A stretch of 27,446 nt of DNA. Source: CAZTHK01 sp964613215. Lineage in GTDB: Bacteria; Krumholzibacteriota; Krumholzibacteriia; Krumholzibacteriales; CAZTHK01. Location: assembly GCA_964613215.1 (NCBI GenBank), contig CAZTHK010000030.1, forward strand, positions 1 to 27,446, given 5' to 3'. Below, piece by piece: positions 1-8,901 of this stretch; position 1 is the first letter of the stretch, and each line of letters opens with the position of its first letter. The notes under the pieces are model-generated. The model saw nothing but the letters and a program-made list of their open reading frames with translations. It searched no databases and was not told the DNA's origin. The translations under genes and the position numbers were made by a program.

Positions 1-1
1 T

Positions 2-382
2 TGCCTGATGAGAAAATGGTCACAGAGAGTTTCAACTAAAAATGGGATTGACTCGTATTCGGGCACTGGTATTAATGCGAAAAATGAGTATGATGGGCCA
101 GGGGTTTTCACTATCAATGGACCTTACCCCAATCCCTTTAATCCATCCACCGATATACAATGCTACCTTCCCCGGAGATGTAAAATTAGTGTCAGGATCT
201 ACGATACCGCAGGCAGGTTGATAAGAAATCTGGCCGATGAAACCTTTTCTTCCGGATGGCACAATATTGTCTGGGATGGCAGAAACGACCAGAGAAATAT
301 GGCGACCAGCGGGATATACTTCTGCCGGATAGCTGTGGATGGAGAAAAAGAGGTAACCAGGAAACTTGTCCTTATGAGATAA
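2..382 (+). CDS. C-terminal part of a secreted protein with a FlgD-like / type IX-sorting-like domain (partial)
   Basis: The frame is open to the left window edge, so the ATG at 8 need not be the start and the upstream part is probably missing. From about residue 38 of the ATG-based reading the protein has the motif PYPNPFNPST, followed by beta-strand-rich sequence (VRIYDTAGRLIRNL, then W-D-G-R-N) and the ending SGIYFCRI...RKLVLMR. This is the typical FlgD Ig-like or type A C-terminal sorting domain that anchors or exports surface proteins in FCB-group bacteria. The catalytic or binding part, if any, lies outside the window. The 698-aa protein at 6419-8515 ends in the same type of domain. The domain call is firm; the function of the whole protein is unknown. 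Confidence 0.7.
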   Translation, partial: CLMRKWSQRVSTKNGIDSYSGTGINAKNEYDGPGVFTINGPYPNPFNPSTDIQCYLPRRCKISVRIYDTAGRLIRNLADETFSSGWHNIVWDGRNDQRNMATSGIYFCRIAVDGEKEVTRKLVLMR

Positions 383-576
383 TCGCTGTTTTTACAACCG
401 TTTGATTAAACATTAACGGTATTCTTGATGATATCAAATTCTGCAGGAGCATAATAGCTTATCGTCCGGGTTTAATTAAAATGCCCAATTCTAAACAGGA
501 GAAGAATTGGATATATCAATTGGAACACCCGAATTTTTTCTCAGCATGACCGGCAACAAAAATATTAATTTATTAG

Positions 577-605
577 TTGAACCAGAACGTTACTGTTGTT
601 AACAT
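577..605 (+). promoter_or_regulatory. Possible sigma70-type promoter in the 368-bp gap before the M16 operon
   Basis: TTGAAC (577-582), 17-bp spacer, TAACAT (600-605). It lies about 145 bp upstream of the first M16 gene. The rest of the gap 383-750 holds no supportable gene. Just after the first gene is a weak inverted repeat, ACCGTT/AACGGT (397-402/415-420), without a clear T tract. Confidence 0.3.
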
Positions 606-710
606 ATCACGTCCCCCAGTATTTAAAGGGAAAATCGGCACAGCCTGTCTCGCCCGTGGTGAAGCGGCTTGACTCTGTAATGCGGGGGGTAATAGTGCTG
701 AAATCGTTTA

Positions 711-732
711 GACAGCCCCGTATGGGCTAGTC
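711..732 (+). promoter_or_regulatory. 5'-UTR hairpin just before the M16 ribosome binding site
   Basis: GAC-AGCCC, loop CGTAT, GGGCT-A-GTC: an 8-bp stem with one bulged A. It ends 8 nt before the SD sequence AGGAGG (741-746). It could stabilise the mRNA or modulate initiation; no regulator is implied by the sequence. Confidence 0.3.
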
Positions 733-750
733 CACCCGGAAGGAGGGAAT

Positions 751-2685
751 ATGAGTTCGAAATTAAGGGAGATGGCCTTTTTCCTCTCCGTTCTGGCCGT
801 TCTGCTGATGCTGACAGTATCGCCGGTGACGGCCGAAACGCTGGAGGAGAAGGTGGAGGAGTTCGAGCTCGACAACGGGATGAAATTCCTGGTTGTCGAG
901 AGGAAGGAAGCCCCGGTGGTATTCTGTGCCATCGTGTTCGATGTGGGCTCCGCCAACGAGTGGCCCAACGTTACCGGTATATCCCATCTGCTGGAGCATA
1001 TGATGTTCAAGGGTACCAGGATGTTGGGGACCAGGGATTACGATAAGGAGAAGAAGTACATCCGGGAGACCGATGAGCTGGGCAACAAGACCATCCGGCT
1101 GCGCAAGGATATGGGGGAGTGGCGCTTCCGGATATTCAGCGATTTCTACAACGATGTCTACACATCCCTGCCGGCTGAGGTGAAGGATGAGATAGGATCG
1201 GACAAGCTGGAACAGGTAACCGTGGTTGCGGATAAAATCAGGGAGATGGGTTCACTTCCCGATTCACTGGTCTCGGAAAGGTATCTGATCGAAGAGGATG
1301 ATGTAAATTACCTGGATATGTTCCTGGAGTACAAGTTTGCCCGGGGCAATATCTACCAGCTTCTGGACGAGCAGCGCAAGTACGTTATCGATAACGAAAT
1401 GTGGCAGACCTATCAGAAGAATGGTGCCAATTTCCTCAACGCCGGCACCTCCTACGACTTTACCGTATATTTTGTATATCTTCCCTCCAACCGGCTGGAG
1501 CTCTGGATGACCATGGAGTCGGACCGGATGGCCTCTCCCGTGTTCAGGGAGTTCTGGTCGGAGCGGGATGTGGTTATGGAGGAGAGGAGACTGGGCGAGA
1601 ATGATCCCGACGATGTTCTCTCCGAAGCCTTCTATGCCGCCGCTTTCAAGGCCTGTCCCTACAAGTGGCCGGTGGTTGGATGGATGAGCGATCTCAGAAC
1701 CATCGACCGGGAGGAGCTGAAGACATATCACAGGAAATACTACTCACCCAACAACGCCACCGCAGTGGTGGTGGGAGATGTGGATGTGGATGATGTAAAG
1801 GATATGGCTGAGGATTACTTCCAGCCCATCCCGGCACAGGTTCCCCCTCCACCGGTAGAAACCCGCGAGCCGGAACAGCAGGGGGAGCGGAGGGTGACCA
1901 TAGAGCATACCGCCAATCCCAAGCTGATGATCGGTTATCACAAGCCCATTTATCCCGATCCCGAAGCGCTCACCTTCCAGGTGATGACCTCCATAGTGGG
2001 AGAGGGGAGAACATCCCGGCTCTATAAGACTGTTTATGAAGAGAAGAAATTGACCGCGCAGCCTCCCCGGGTTTACCAGGGGCCGGGCAACCGGTATGAC
2101 AACCTGTTTATTATCACCGCTGAACCCCGCAGCCCCCATACCCTCAAGGTGCTGGAGGAGGCCATATATGAGGAGCTGGACAAACTCAAAACTGAACCGG
2201 TTACCGACCGGGAGCTGCAGCGCATCAAGAATCAGATATACGCCCAGAGGATCAGACAGCTTGGTTCCAATCTGGGGATGTCCTTCCAGCTTCTGATGGG
2301 ACAGGTCTTCTTCGGTGATTACCGTGAGATCTTCGAGATGTACGAGAAGATCCAGGAGGTTACAAAGAAAGACATAATGGAAGCAGCCGGCAGGTATCTG
2401 GTGAAAAAGAACAGAACGGTGGCCTGCCGGATAAAGACCGAACAGGAAGGTGAATCAGAAGAAGAGGGAGGACTGCAGGCTGAGATGCAGGCCCACCGGC
2501 AGGAGATGATGATGTTCATACAGTCCCTTCCCCCGGAGGAGCAGCAGGAGATAGTGAAGAAGATGCAGAGTATGCGCTCCGAGCAGGAGGCCATGGAGTT
2601 CTTCAAGGGATTGTATGAGAGAGCCAAAGCCGCCGGTTACATCAAGGAAGAAGGCAAGGAAGAGGAGAAGACTGAAAGCGAATAA
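751..2685 (+). CDS. M16 family zinc metallopeptidase, catalytic subunit (secreted)
   Basis: 644 aa. A signal peptide is visible at residues 1-28 (hydrophobic FFLSVLAVLLMLTV, then A-E-T). The inverted zinc motif HLLEH is at residues 79-83, and the third ligand is probably Glu278 in ERDVVMEERR. In pitrilysin that Glu follows the motif by roughly 76 residues. Here about 120 extra, mostly helical residues are inserted (about 100-220). A similar but shorter insertion occurs in known M16 proteins that start it with a G-T-x-D-Y motif. The second M16 half (about 395-560) has SRLYKTVYEEKKLTAQ, where the usual substrate-binding Arg/Tyr pair is lost. The tail (570-644) is rich in E, Q and K. Strong SD AGGAGG at 741-746. 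It forms an operon with the next gene, 14 bp downstream, which should be the partner subunit in a periplasmic or surface heterodimer. Confidence 0.88.
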   Translation: MSSKLREMAFFLSVLAVLLMLTVSPVTAETLEEKVEEFELDNGMKFLVVERKEAPVVFCAIVFDVGSANEWPNVTGISHLLEHMMFKGTRMLGTRDYDKEKKYIRETDELGNKTIRLRKDMGEWRFRIFSDFYNDVYTSLPAEVKDEIGSDKLEQVTVVADKIREMGSLPDSLVSERYLIEEDDVNYLDMFLEYKFARGNIYQLLDEQRKYVIDNEMWQTYQKNGANFLNAGTSYDFTVYFVYLPSNRLELWMTMESDRMASPVFREFWSERDVVMEERRLGENDPDDVLSEAFYAAAFKACPYKWPVVGWMSDLRTIDREELKTYHRKYYSPNNATAVVVGDVDVDDVKDMAEDYFQPIPAQVPPPPVETREPEQQGERRVTIEHTANPKLMIGYHKPIYPDPEALTFQVMTSIVGEGRTSRLYKTVYEEKKLTAQPPRVYQGPGNRYDNLFIITAEPRSPHTLKVLEEAIYEELDKLKTEPVTDRELQRIKNQIYAQRIRQLGSNLGMSFQLLMGQVFFGDYREIFEMYEKIQEVTKKDIMEAAGRYLVKKNRTVACRIKTEQEGESEEEGGLQAEMQAHRQEMMMFIQSLPPEEQQEIVKKMQSMRSEQEAMEFFKGLYERAKAAGYIKEEGKEEEKTESE

Positions 2686-2699
2686 GAAGGAGAGCCGAG

Positions 2700-4121
2700 A
2701 TGCGAAAGAAATTTTTAATTCTGCCTCTGGCGGCGCTGCTGGCACTTATCCTGGCGGCATCGCTCCATGCGGGCAAGAAGAGGAAACATCCCAGTGAGCT
2801 GGAGTATCCCGATCTGGAGATCGAAACTCCCGACGTTATAGATATATCACTGGATAACGGGCTGGAGGGTTTTCTGATCGAGGATCACGAGATTCCGGTG
2901 GTGGATGTGGTTATACTGGTGAAAACATACTATCCCGATGCGGATAAGTACGGGCTCAATGAGATGGCCCGGTGGGTGATCCGTAATGGCGGAACAGAGA
3001 AGTGGCCCGCCGACAAGCTCAACGACGAGCTGGAATTTCTGCCGGCAAGCATCGAGTTTTCCGGTAGGAACCTCTCCACCTACACCTACATGAGCTGTCT
3101 GAAGAAGGATCTCCGGCACGTTCTCGAAATTTACGCCGATCTGCTCATGAACCCTGCCTTCCCCCGGGAGAAGGTGGATATGAAGCGTAAGAAGATGCTG
3201 GAGGATATCAGGCGCAGGAACGATCAGCCCAGGGCGGTGGTCCGGCGGGAATTCAACAAGCTGATATACCGGGGACACCCCTTCGGTCTGGAAGAGACAG
3301 TCCAGAGCACCGAAGCGATAACCAGGGATGACCTGGTGGCCTTCCACCGGAAGTACTTCCATCCCAACAACGCCATCATAGGAATAAGCGGAGATGTTAC
3401 CAGGGATGAGATAGTGGAGATGCTTGGCGATGTGCTGGCCGGATGGGAGCAGGCCGAAGTTGAGATTCCGGAAGTGCCGGATGTTCCCAGGGAGGATCAG
3501 GAGAGCTACAATTACGCCTACAAGGACATCAACCAGGTATATATGAGAGTGGGTCACCTGGGTATTAATTCGAGAAACCCCGACCGCTGCGAACTGAACA
3601 TCATGAATTACATTCTGGGAGGGGGTTCCTTCTCATCCTGGATAACCGAAGAGGTGAGGGTCAAGAAGGGACTGGCCTACTCCAGCGGGGCTTCCTTCGG
3701 CTCAAATCCATGGGCCAGGGGGATGTTTGTGGCCTATGCCCAGACCAAGTCGGGGGAATACAGCCGGGCCCTGCAGGTTATAATAGATCAGATAGAAAGG
3801 ATGCGTGAAGAGGGTCCCACCCCCGAAGAGGTGGAGAAGGCCATAGATTCCTATTTGAACAGTTATGTGTTCGACTATGAATCCAAATCGGCAGTGGTGG
3901 GCAGGCTGGTGAACCTGAAATTCCAGGGAAGGCCTCTGGATACCCCGGAGAAGGATCTGGATGAGTATGAGAATGTGACCGTGGATGACATCAGAAGGGT
4001 GGCCAGGAAGTATCTCCATCCCGATAAGCTCACCGTGCTGGTGGTGGGAGACAGGGAGGAGTTCGACCGGCCCCTCAGCGATTTCGGCGAGGTAAATGAG
4101 ATAGAACTGGAGGAGAAATAG
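2700..4121 (+). CDS. M16 family peptidase-like, zinc-less partner subunit (secreted)
   Basis: 473 aa with a clear signal peptide (MRKKFLILPLAALLALILA, then S-L-H-A). It aligns with M16 proteases along its whole length, but the HxxEH position reads GLNEMARW, so it cannot bind zinc. The C-terminal half keeps the substrate-tail pair Arg and Tyr in RVKKGLAYS, which the upstream subunit lacks. This division (one subunit with zinc, the other with the Arg/Tyr pair) is known for M16B heterodimers and mitochondrial processing peptidase. SD AAGGAG at 2687-2692. Followed by a strong terminator, so the two M16 genes form a two-gene unit. Confidence 0.87.
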   Translation: MRKKFLILPLAALLALILAASLHAGKKRKHPSELEYPDLEIETPDVIDISLDNGLEGFLIEDHEIPVVDVVILVKTYYPDADKYGLNEMARWVIRNGGTEKWPADKLNDELEFLPASIEFSGRNLSTYTYMSCLKKDLRHVLEIYADLLMNPAFPREKVDMKRKKMLEDIRRRNDQPRAVVRREFNKLIYRGHPFGLEETVQSTEAITRDDLVAFHRKYFHPNNAIIGISGDVTRDEIVEMLGDVLAGWEQAEVEIPEVPDVPREDQESYNYAYKDINQVYMRVGHLGINSRNPDRCELNIMNYILGGGSFSSWITEEVRVKKGLAYSSGASFGSNPWARGMFVAYAQTKSGEYSRALQVIIDQIERMREEGPTPEEVEKAIDSYLNSYVFDYESKSAVVGRLVNLKFQGRPLDTPEKDLDEYENVTVDDIRRVARKYLHPDKLTVLVVGDREEFDRPLSDFGEVNEIELEEK

Positions 4122-4157
4122 CCGGAAAGGCAGAGTCGAACAGAGAAAGAATCATCG

Positions 4158-4188
4158 GGCCGGAGAGGTTTTCCTCCGGCCTTTTTTT
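4158..4188 (+). terminator. Rho-independent terminator of the M16 operon
   Basis: GGCCGGAG / CTCCGGCC stem (8 bp) with an 8-nt loop, followed directly by seven T. It sits 37 bp after the M16 stop, in the convergent gap with nadE. Confidence 0.9.
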
Positions 4189-4225
4189 GGATAGCGGCCG
4201 GATTCTGTATGTATTTCGGGGTTTT

Positions 4226-5986
4226 TCAGCTCTGGCGGTAGCGGTTGGTGATGGGGAGCCTTCTGTCCCTCCCGAAGGCCTTCGGCGTGATCTTGATTCC
4301 CGGCGGGGCCTGGCGCCTCTTGTACTCGTTGCTGTCGATCATGGTGATTACCCTCTGCACAGTATCTCCGGGGAGGTGGCCCGAGATTATCTCGTCCATG
4401 GACATATCCTCCTCCACGTACTTCTCTATGATGCTGTCCAGGATATCATAGGGTGGAAGGGTGTCCTGGTCATACTGGTCAGGCTTAAGTTCGGCGCTGG
4501 GTTTCCTGTCTATGATGGAGGGTGGTATCACCGGCTGGTCCCCCCGGCTGTTTCTGTGCCGGCTTAGCCGGTAGACCAGCGTTTTGGGGACATCCTTCAG
4601 CACTGCGAATCCCCCCGCCATATCCCCGTAGAGGGTACAGTATCCCACCGCCAGTTCACTCTTATTGCCGGTGGTAAGAACCAGCCATCCGTACCGGTTG
4701 GACAGGGCCATCAGCAGATTTCCCCGGATCCTGGCCTGGATGTTCTCCTCGGTTACGGTGACCTCGCCCGATTCCAGGATATCCCGGAGGGATTCAAGGT
4801 AGGAATGGTATATATTCTGGATGGGAAGGGTGATCATATTGATATTGAGATTTTGAGCCAGAGTGGATGCATCATCAGAAGAATTTGGGGATGAGTATTC
4901 AGATGGCATACTGACCGCAGAAACCCTCTCCGCACCCAGGGCATCCACCGCTATAACTGCGGTAAGGGCTGAGTCTATCCCGCCGCTCAGCCCCAGCACC
5001 ACACCCTCGAATCCATTCTTGTTCACATAGTCACGGGTGCCCAGGGTCAGGGCGGTATAAAGTTCGTCCAGCTCATCCGGGTAGGAGGGAAGGGGAGAGG
5101 AGGGTGAGAATCCTGCCTTCTGTTCAGGCAGGGCAGGAAGTTCGATCAGTTCCACCGGAAAACCGGTGGAAGCTCTTCTGGCTGAATCCATTTCCTCCGG
5201 GATTTGCCTGGAGAGGTCAAGATCGGTTATCAGCAGCTTCTCCTGGAAGGCACCGGCCCGGGCTATTGTCTCTCCGGAGGGAGAGACTATCACCGAACTG
5301 CCGTCGAAGACCAGTTCGTCCTGCCCCCCCACCGGATTTACGTAGCAGAGGTAGCAGCGATTTTCAGCTGCCCGCCGCTGCATCAGCTCCTCCCGCTGAC
5401 GGCATTTCCCCCTGTGGTAAGGGGAGGCGGAAATATTGATGATTATCCCGGCTCCGCCGTCCACCACCTGGGATGGAGTGGGTCCGTCATCCATCCAGAT
5501 GTCTTCGCATATGTTTATCCCCACCCTGATCCGGCCGGATGATTTGTCCGCTCCCATGATCAGCACCACCGCCTTCTCGCCGGGGGAGAAGTATCTCATC
5601 TCATCGAACACCCCGTAGTTGGGAAGCATGATCTTTCTGTAGCTTCCTGCCACCTTCCCGTTCCTCAGAACCCTGCAGGTGTTGTACGGCTTGCCCCCCG
5701 GTGATGAGGGAGGCTGGGGGCAACCCATCAGCACAGTTATATCCTTAACCCCGCCTGCCAGTTTCTCCAGGTTATACTGGCAGTCTTCCAGGAAGGCCGG
5801 CTTGAGCAAAAGGTCTTCAGGAGGATAACCACAGAGAGATAGCTCGGGAAAAGCCAGGATATGCACTCCCTTCTCCTCCGCCAGGCTGATTGTTTCTCTG
5901 ATCTTGCCCGAGTTGCCTTCCAGGTCGCCAACAGTAAGGTTGACCTGAGCCAGTCCGACACGAATTTTTTCCTTATTGATGGACAT
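4226..5986 (-). CDS. nadE: Glutamine-dependent NAD+ synthetase
   Basis: 586 aa, the usual length of the two-domain enzyme. It makes NAD+ from deamido-NAD+, ATP and glutamine in the cytoplasm. The N-terminal nitrilase-type glutaminase domain (about 1-265) has the triad Glu48 (FPELS), Lys118 (YRKIMLP) and Cys160 (NICEDIW). The C-terminal synthetase domain has the ATP pyrophosphatase loop SGGIDS at 334-339 and the motifs TTGNKSE and YGDMAGG further on. The start is preceded by TAAGGA (about 5997-6002 on the complementary strand), which overlaps the stop of the small upstream gene. This suggests an operon with translational coupling. Confidence 0.95.
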   Translation of the reverse strand: MSINKEKIRVGLAQVNLTVGDLEGNSGKIRETISLAEEKGVHILAFPELSLCGYPPEDLLLKPAFLEDCQYNLEKLAGGVKDITVLMGCPQPPSSPGGKPYNTCRVLRNGKVAGSYRKIMLPNYGVFDEMRYFSPGEKAVVLIMGADKSSGRIRVGINICEDIWMDDGPTPSQVVDGGAGIIINISASPYHRGKCRQREELMQRRAAENRCYLCYVNPVGGQDELVFDGSSVIVSPSGETIARAGAFQEKLLITDLDLSRQIPEEMDSARRASTGFPVELIELPALPEQKAGFSPSSPLPSYPDELDELYTALTLGTRDYVNKNGFEGVVLGLSGGIDSALTAVIAVDALGAERVSAVSMPSEYSSPNSSDDASTLAQNLNINMITLPIQNIYHSYLESLRDILESGEVTVTEENIQARIRGNLLMALSNRYGWLVLTTGNKSELAVGYCTLYGDMAGGFAVLKDVPKTLVYRLSRHRNSRGDQPVIPPSIIDRKPSAELKPDQYDQDTLPPYDILDSIIEKYVEEDMSMDEIISGHLPGDTVQRVITMIDSNEYKRRQAPPGIKITPKAFGRDRRLPITNRYRQS

Positions 5987-5997
5987 GCCGTGAATCC

Positions 5998-6234
5998 TTA
6001 CCGGGAGTTGTCCTCGATTCTTTGGCGGGCGATAATTTCATCCGCCCTTTCATTCTGGGTGGGGAAAAGATCGTCGGGGAGATCGTTTTTGCCCGCCGAA
6101 GTTGCCACCCGGTATCTGGCACACTTCTTCCTGTCACCCCTGCAGTAGATATACTTGAACAGGTCCAGGGTCTCTGGCATATCTTTCAGCTTTTTATTGA
6201 GAATGCAGTCTTTGAGATATTCACATTCCTCCAT
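5998..6234 (-). CDS. Small conserved cysteine-containing protein upstream of nadE
   Basis: 78 aa with four Cys: Cys4 and Cys10 near the N-terminus (ECEYLKDC) and two in YCRGDRKKCARYRV. The spacing suggests a metal site or a redox/structural pair. From memory, small proteins with a C-R-G-D-x(3)-C-A-R-Y signature occur in several anaerobes, but I cannot name a family or function. It lies 11 bp upstream of nadE, on the same strand, and its stop overlaps the nadE SD region. A GGAAAG element about 9 nt upstream is a fair SD. Real gene likely; function unknown. Confidence 0.7.
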   Translation of the reverse strand: MEECEYLKDCILNKKLKDMPETLDLFKYIYCRGDRKKCARYRVATSAGKNDLPDDLFPTQNERADEIIARQRIEDNSR

Positions 6235-6379
6235 ACCGGTATTCTTTCCGTTGATGATCAGGCAATACGTCTATTTAAAGAAATCCTCTCCAGCATAGTC
6301 CTTTTCCCTGCTCTCAGGAGGGATCAAACCTCCATCCTGTTCATTGCCATATTATCAATGATGCCTTGATTGTAGGGCT

Positions 6380-6407
6380 ATTTTAGCATCTGATAATATA
6401 TTGTAAA
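6380..6407 (-). promoter_or_regulatory. Candidate promoter of the small-Cys-protein/nadE operon
   Basis: On the minus strand: TTTACA (complement of 6402-6407), 16-bp spacer, TAAAAT (complement of 6380-6385). It is placed directly downstream of the 698-aa gene's stop and about 145 bp before the operon start. Confidence 0.45.
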
Positions 6408-6418
6408 GTCATAATTTT

Positions 6419-8515
6419 CTATTTCATTACTACCATCTTCCGGGAGGCGGTTTCACCCTCTGCGTCGATTCTGCAGAAGTAAACGCCGGGAGCAACCTCC
6501 CGCTGGTTACGGTTGATTCCCTTCCAGGTGATGTTGTGCCTGCCGCGGCATTTTACCCTGTCCAGCAGGGTGGTGATAAGCCTGCCGGAGACATGATATA
6601 TCCTGATGGTTACCCTCCGCCGGGAGGGGATATAGTAGGATATAACCGTGTAGCTGCCGAACGGATTGGGATAATTCTGGTAGAGCTTCAGGGGCAGCCG
6701 GGGAATCGATATTGCTTCCGTCTCAAACAGCAATTCCGTAGTATTGGAACTCTTCATGCTCACCCTGTAAATGTAGCAATTGCCGGGGCATACCAGGCTG
6801 TCAGAGAAATAGTAGTTTATACCATTAGCCCTTATCCGGGTATGATCCAACCGGATGTAACTGCTGCCCGAATCCTCCGACCTGCTGACCAGGTAACTGA
6901 CTCTCTTCCCGGCGGCAGGCAATGCCCAGGAAATTTTTATTCTTCTCCGGCGGTAATCCGCCCGGTAGCTTAAGCCGGGTCTGGTGCCGGTTTCGCCGGA
7001 TGAATCCATCATATGAACCATCACATATGACCCTCCGGCGTTTTTGCTGATCCATGCAACTGCTGCACTCCCCCGGCCGCAGGATGATATCCTGTTCTTC
7101 TTGGGACATTCACCCGCTGCCCGGGGGGATATTCCCTCCACCGCCCATATAACCTCACCATCCCTGTTCAATCTGGATACGAACAGCCGGGGTCTGCCGC
7201 TGCGATAATCCAGCCAGGTTATTATCAGCCCTCCCTTGCCGTCACTTAAGATATGCTGACTCCATTGAAGCCCCCGGCCGGGAGATACCGCAATGCCATT
7301 CTCGCCCCATAGCCGGTTTCCTCCGCCATCCATGTGCTGGCAGTAGATATTCACAAATTCATCCCGGGGGATATTGCTTTCTGTGAGCAACCGTCTTGCC
7401 GGGCCCTCCACCCTGTATTCTTCCACCGGAGCAGGACAGGTGAAGTAGCGGGAGAGATAGTAGGGCAGATGAAACATGAACATAAGTTCATACTGTTTTG
7501 ACTGGTTGACTACACTCCTGCGGTCGGCCCAGGCGATGAAGGCCCCTCCCGAACCATCCCCGGCGATCCGTGGTACAGCCTGCTCCGCCGGAGCACGGCA
7601 CACCGGTATGCCGTTTTCCTTCCACAGCGTTTCTCCATCCGGGGATATGCGCTGGGCGTAGATATCCCAGTCGTTCCTCCTCCTGTCCATCCATGTTATT
7701 ACCATTCCCCCTTCGCCGTCCCTTACACAGTTATGGCTGCCGGCCCGGACGGCTGAATCGCAGACCGGAATTCCCCCCGCCTTCCAGTGTTTTCTGCCGG
7801 AGCGGCTTATCCGCTGGGCCATGATATCCCACTGCCCTGCATGATATTCCATCCAGCTGACCAGCACACCCCCCTGGCTGCCGGGGACCAGAAGGGGCCG
7901 GAAGCTGATATTTTCACTGCTGCCCACTGCTTTTCCTCTTCCCTTCCAGTAGAGTGTTCCCTTCGAATCGATTCCCTGTACATAGACTGCTGAGCCAGAA
8001 GCATCCCTGTATCTCAGAGTAATGTAACCTCCTCCGGCACTGGCGGATGCCATATCGTGCCTGGCGGGATATCTGAGCCCGGAAAAGATGATAATACCAT
8101 CGTTCTTCCACCCTTTCCTGCCGGTGCCGTCAATCCTCTGGGAGCGTAGATTCCATCTCTTACCGCTCTTTTCCAGCCATGAGATCAGAGTGACGTTACC
8201 GGTGTGTATACCACCCGGCATTCCCAGGGCATTCCGGGATGCATATATCAGTACCCCGGTACTGTCCCACAGCCGGCTGCCGCAGGAGCTGATCTTCTGG
8301 GCGGCAAGAAAGTTATACCCGTTCCTGCGGATTCCCCATATCAGTATAACCGAACCGGATTCACCGGGTATCAACAACGGGTCACAGCATCTCCAGTAAG
8401 GTCCGGTCTCACCGATGATTCCGGGAGAAGGTTGCTCCATGCCCCACACATTGAGTATGGAGAGGGTGATAAGGGGAGTGGTGAAAGCTATGGCGGCGGT
8501 GATCTTCATATTCAT
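6419..8515 (-). CDS. Secreted repeat protein with C-terminal FlgD-like / type IX-sorting-like domain
   Basis: 698 aa. N-terminal signal peptide (about 1-25). The body (about 40-500) is built of degenerate repeats of roughly 50 residues following W(D)xxAQRIxxxGxxxWxxxGIPV...DGxGGxxIxWxDxR, as in NWDIYAQRISPDGETLW then GGAFIAWADRR. This suggests a beta-propeller-like or bladed extracellular fold. A fibronectin-like stretch follows (about 520-605). The ending has NYPNPF at about 612 and GVYFCRI...RKMVVMK, a sorting or anchoring domain like that of the first gene. SD GGAGGTG lies 6 nt before ATG. No catalytic motif is seen, so it is probably a surface or secreted structural/binding protein. It has no obvious operon partner. 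Confidence 0.8.
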   Translation of the reverse strand: MNMKITAAIAFTTPLITLSILNVWGMEQPSPGIIGETGPYWRCCDPLLIPGESGSVILIWGIRRNGYNFLAAQKISSCGSRLWDSTGVLIYASRNALGMPGGIHTGNVTLISWLEKSGKRWNLRSQRIDGTGRKGWKNDGIIIFSGLRYPARHDMASASAGGGYITLRYRDASGSAVYVQGIDSKGTLYWKGRGKAVGSSENISFRPLLVPGSQGGVLVSWMEYHAGQWDIMAQRISRSGRKHWKAGGIPVCDSAVRAGSHNCVRDGEGGMVITWMDRRRNDWDIYAQRISPDGETLWKENGIPVCRAPAEQAVPRIAGDGSGGAFIAWADRRSVVNQSKQYELMFMFHLPYYLSRYFTCPAPVEEYRVEGPARRLLTESNIPRDEFVNIYCQHMDGGGNRLWGENGIAVSPGRGLQWSQHILSDGKGGLIITWLDYRSGRPRLFVSRLNRDGEVIWAVEGISPRAAGECPKKNRISSCGRGSAAVAWISKNAGGSYVMVHMMDSSGETGTRPGLSYRADYRRRRIKISWALPAAGKRVSYLVSRSEDSGSSYIRLDHTRIRANGINYYFSDSLVCPGNCYIYRVSMKSSNTTELLFETEAISIPRLPLKLYQNYPNPFGSYTVISYYIPSRRRVTIRIYHVSGRLITTLLDRVKCRGRHNITWKGINRNQREVAPGVYFCRIDAEGETASRKMVVMK

Positions 8516-8901
8516 GACCGCACCTCCCGTTGTTTCTCCGTAAGGACCTGACCTTACTGGGATCCGGTTAGTAAATTTATCTGGTGGGGTTTATGCCAGC
8601 CGGGTTTCATGGCCGGCAAATGGGGCGACCTTGCGGGTAAAGGAGAGAGTCCGGAGGATATTCCCGGTTTACCGCTGCAGAGATGTGAATAGATAGTGTG
8701 ATGATTAAACCGGTGCAGCCTCCGTTCCTCCTGTATAAAAATACATAATATAGGCAGGAAATACAAATGGTATCATTTGTCTGATCCGACGGGAAATATC
8801 GCCGTTTGGGGAGTGGGATATTGGCGGGATAGTATCCTGATTTATCTAAACCTTAAAGGGTTTTATGTCGAATAACACAATATATCAGATACCGGAGGGC
8901 G
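8516..8901. other. 386-bp divergent intergenic region without a supportable gene
   Basis: It separates the minus-strand repeat protein and the plus-strand HDOD gene, so it must hold both promoters. Only weak elements are visible, for example TTGGCG with TATCTA 16 bp later near 8831-8858 on the plus strand. An open frame on the minus strand (8554-8766) has no SD and no recognisable protein character. Confidence 0.4.

Noticed and set aside
4187..4567. 126-codon plus-strand frame opposite nadE
   Set aside because: It is the antisense of the conserved NAD+ synthetase C-terminus and has no SD.
8554..8766. 70-codon minus-strand frame in the gap before the HDOD gene
   Set aside because: No SD, TTG start, no protein-like pattern.
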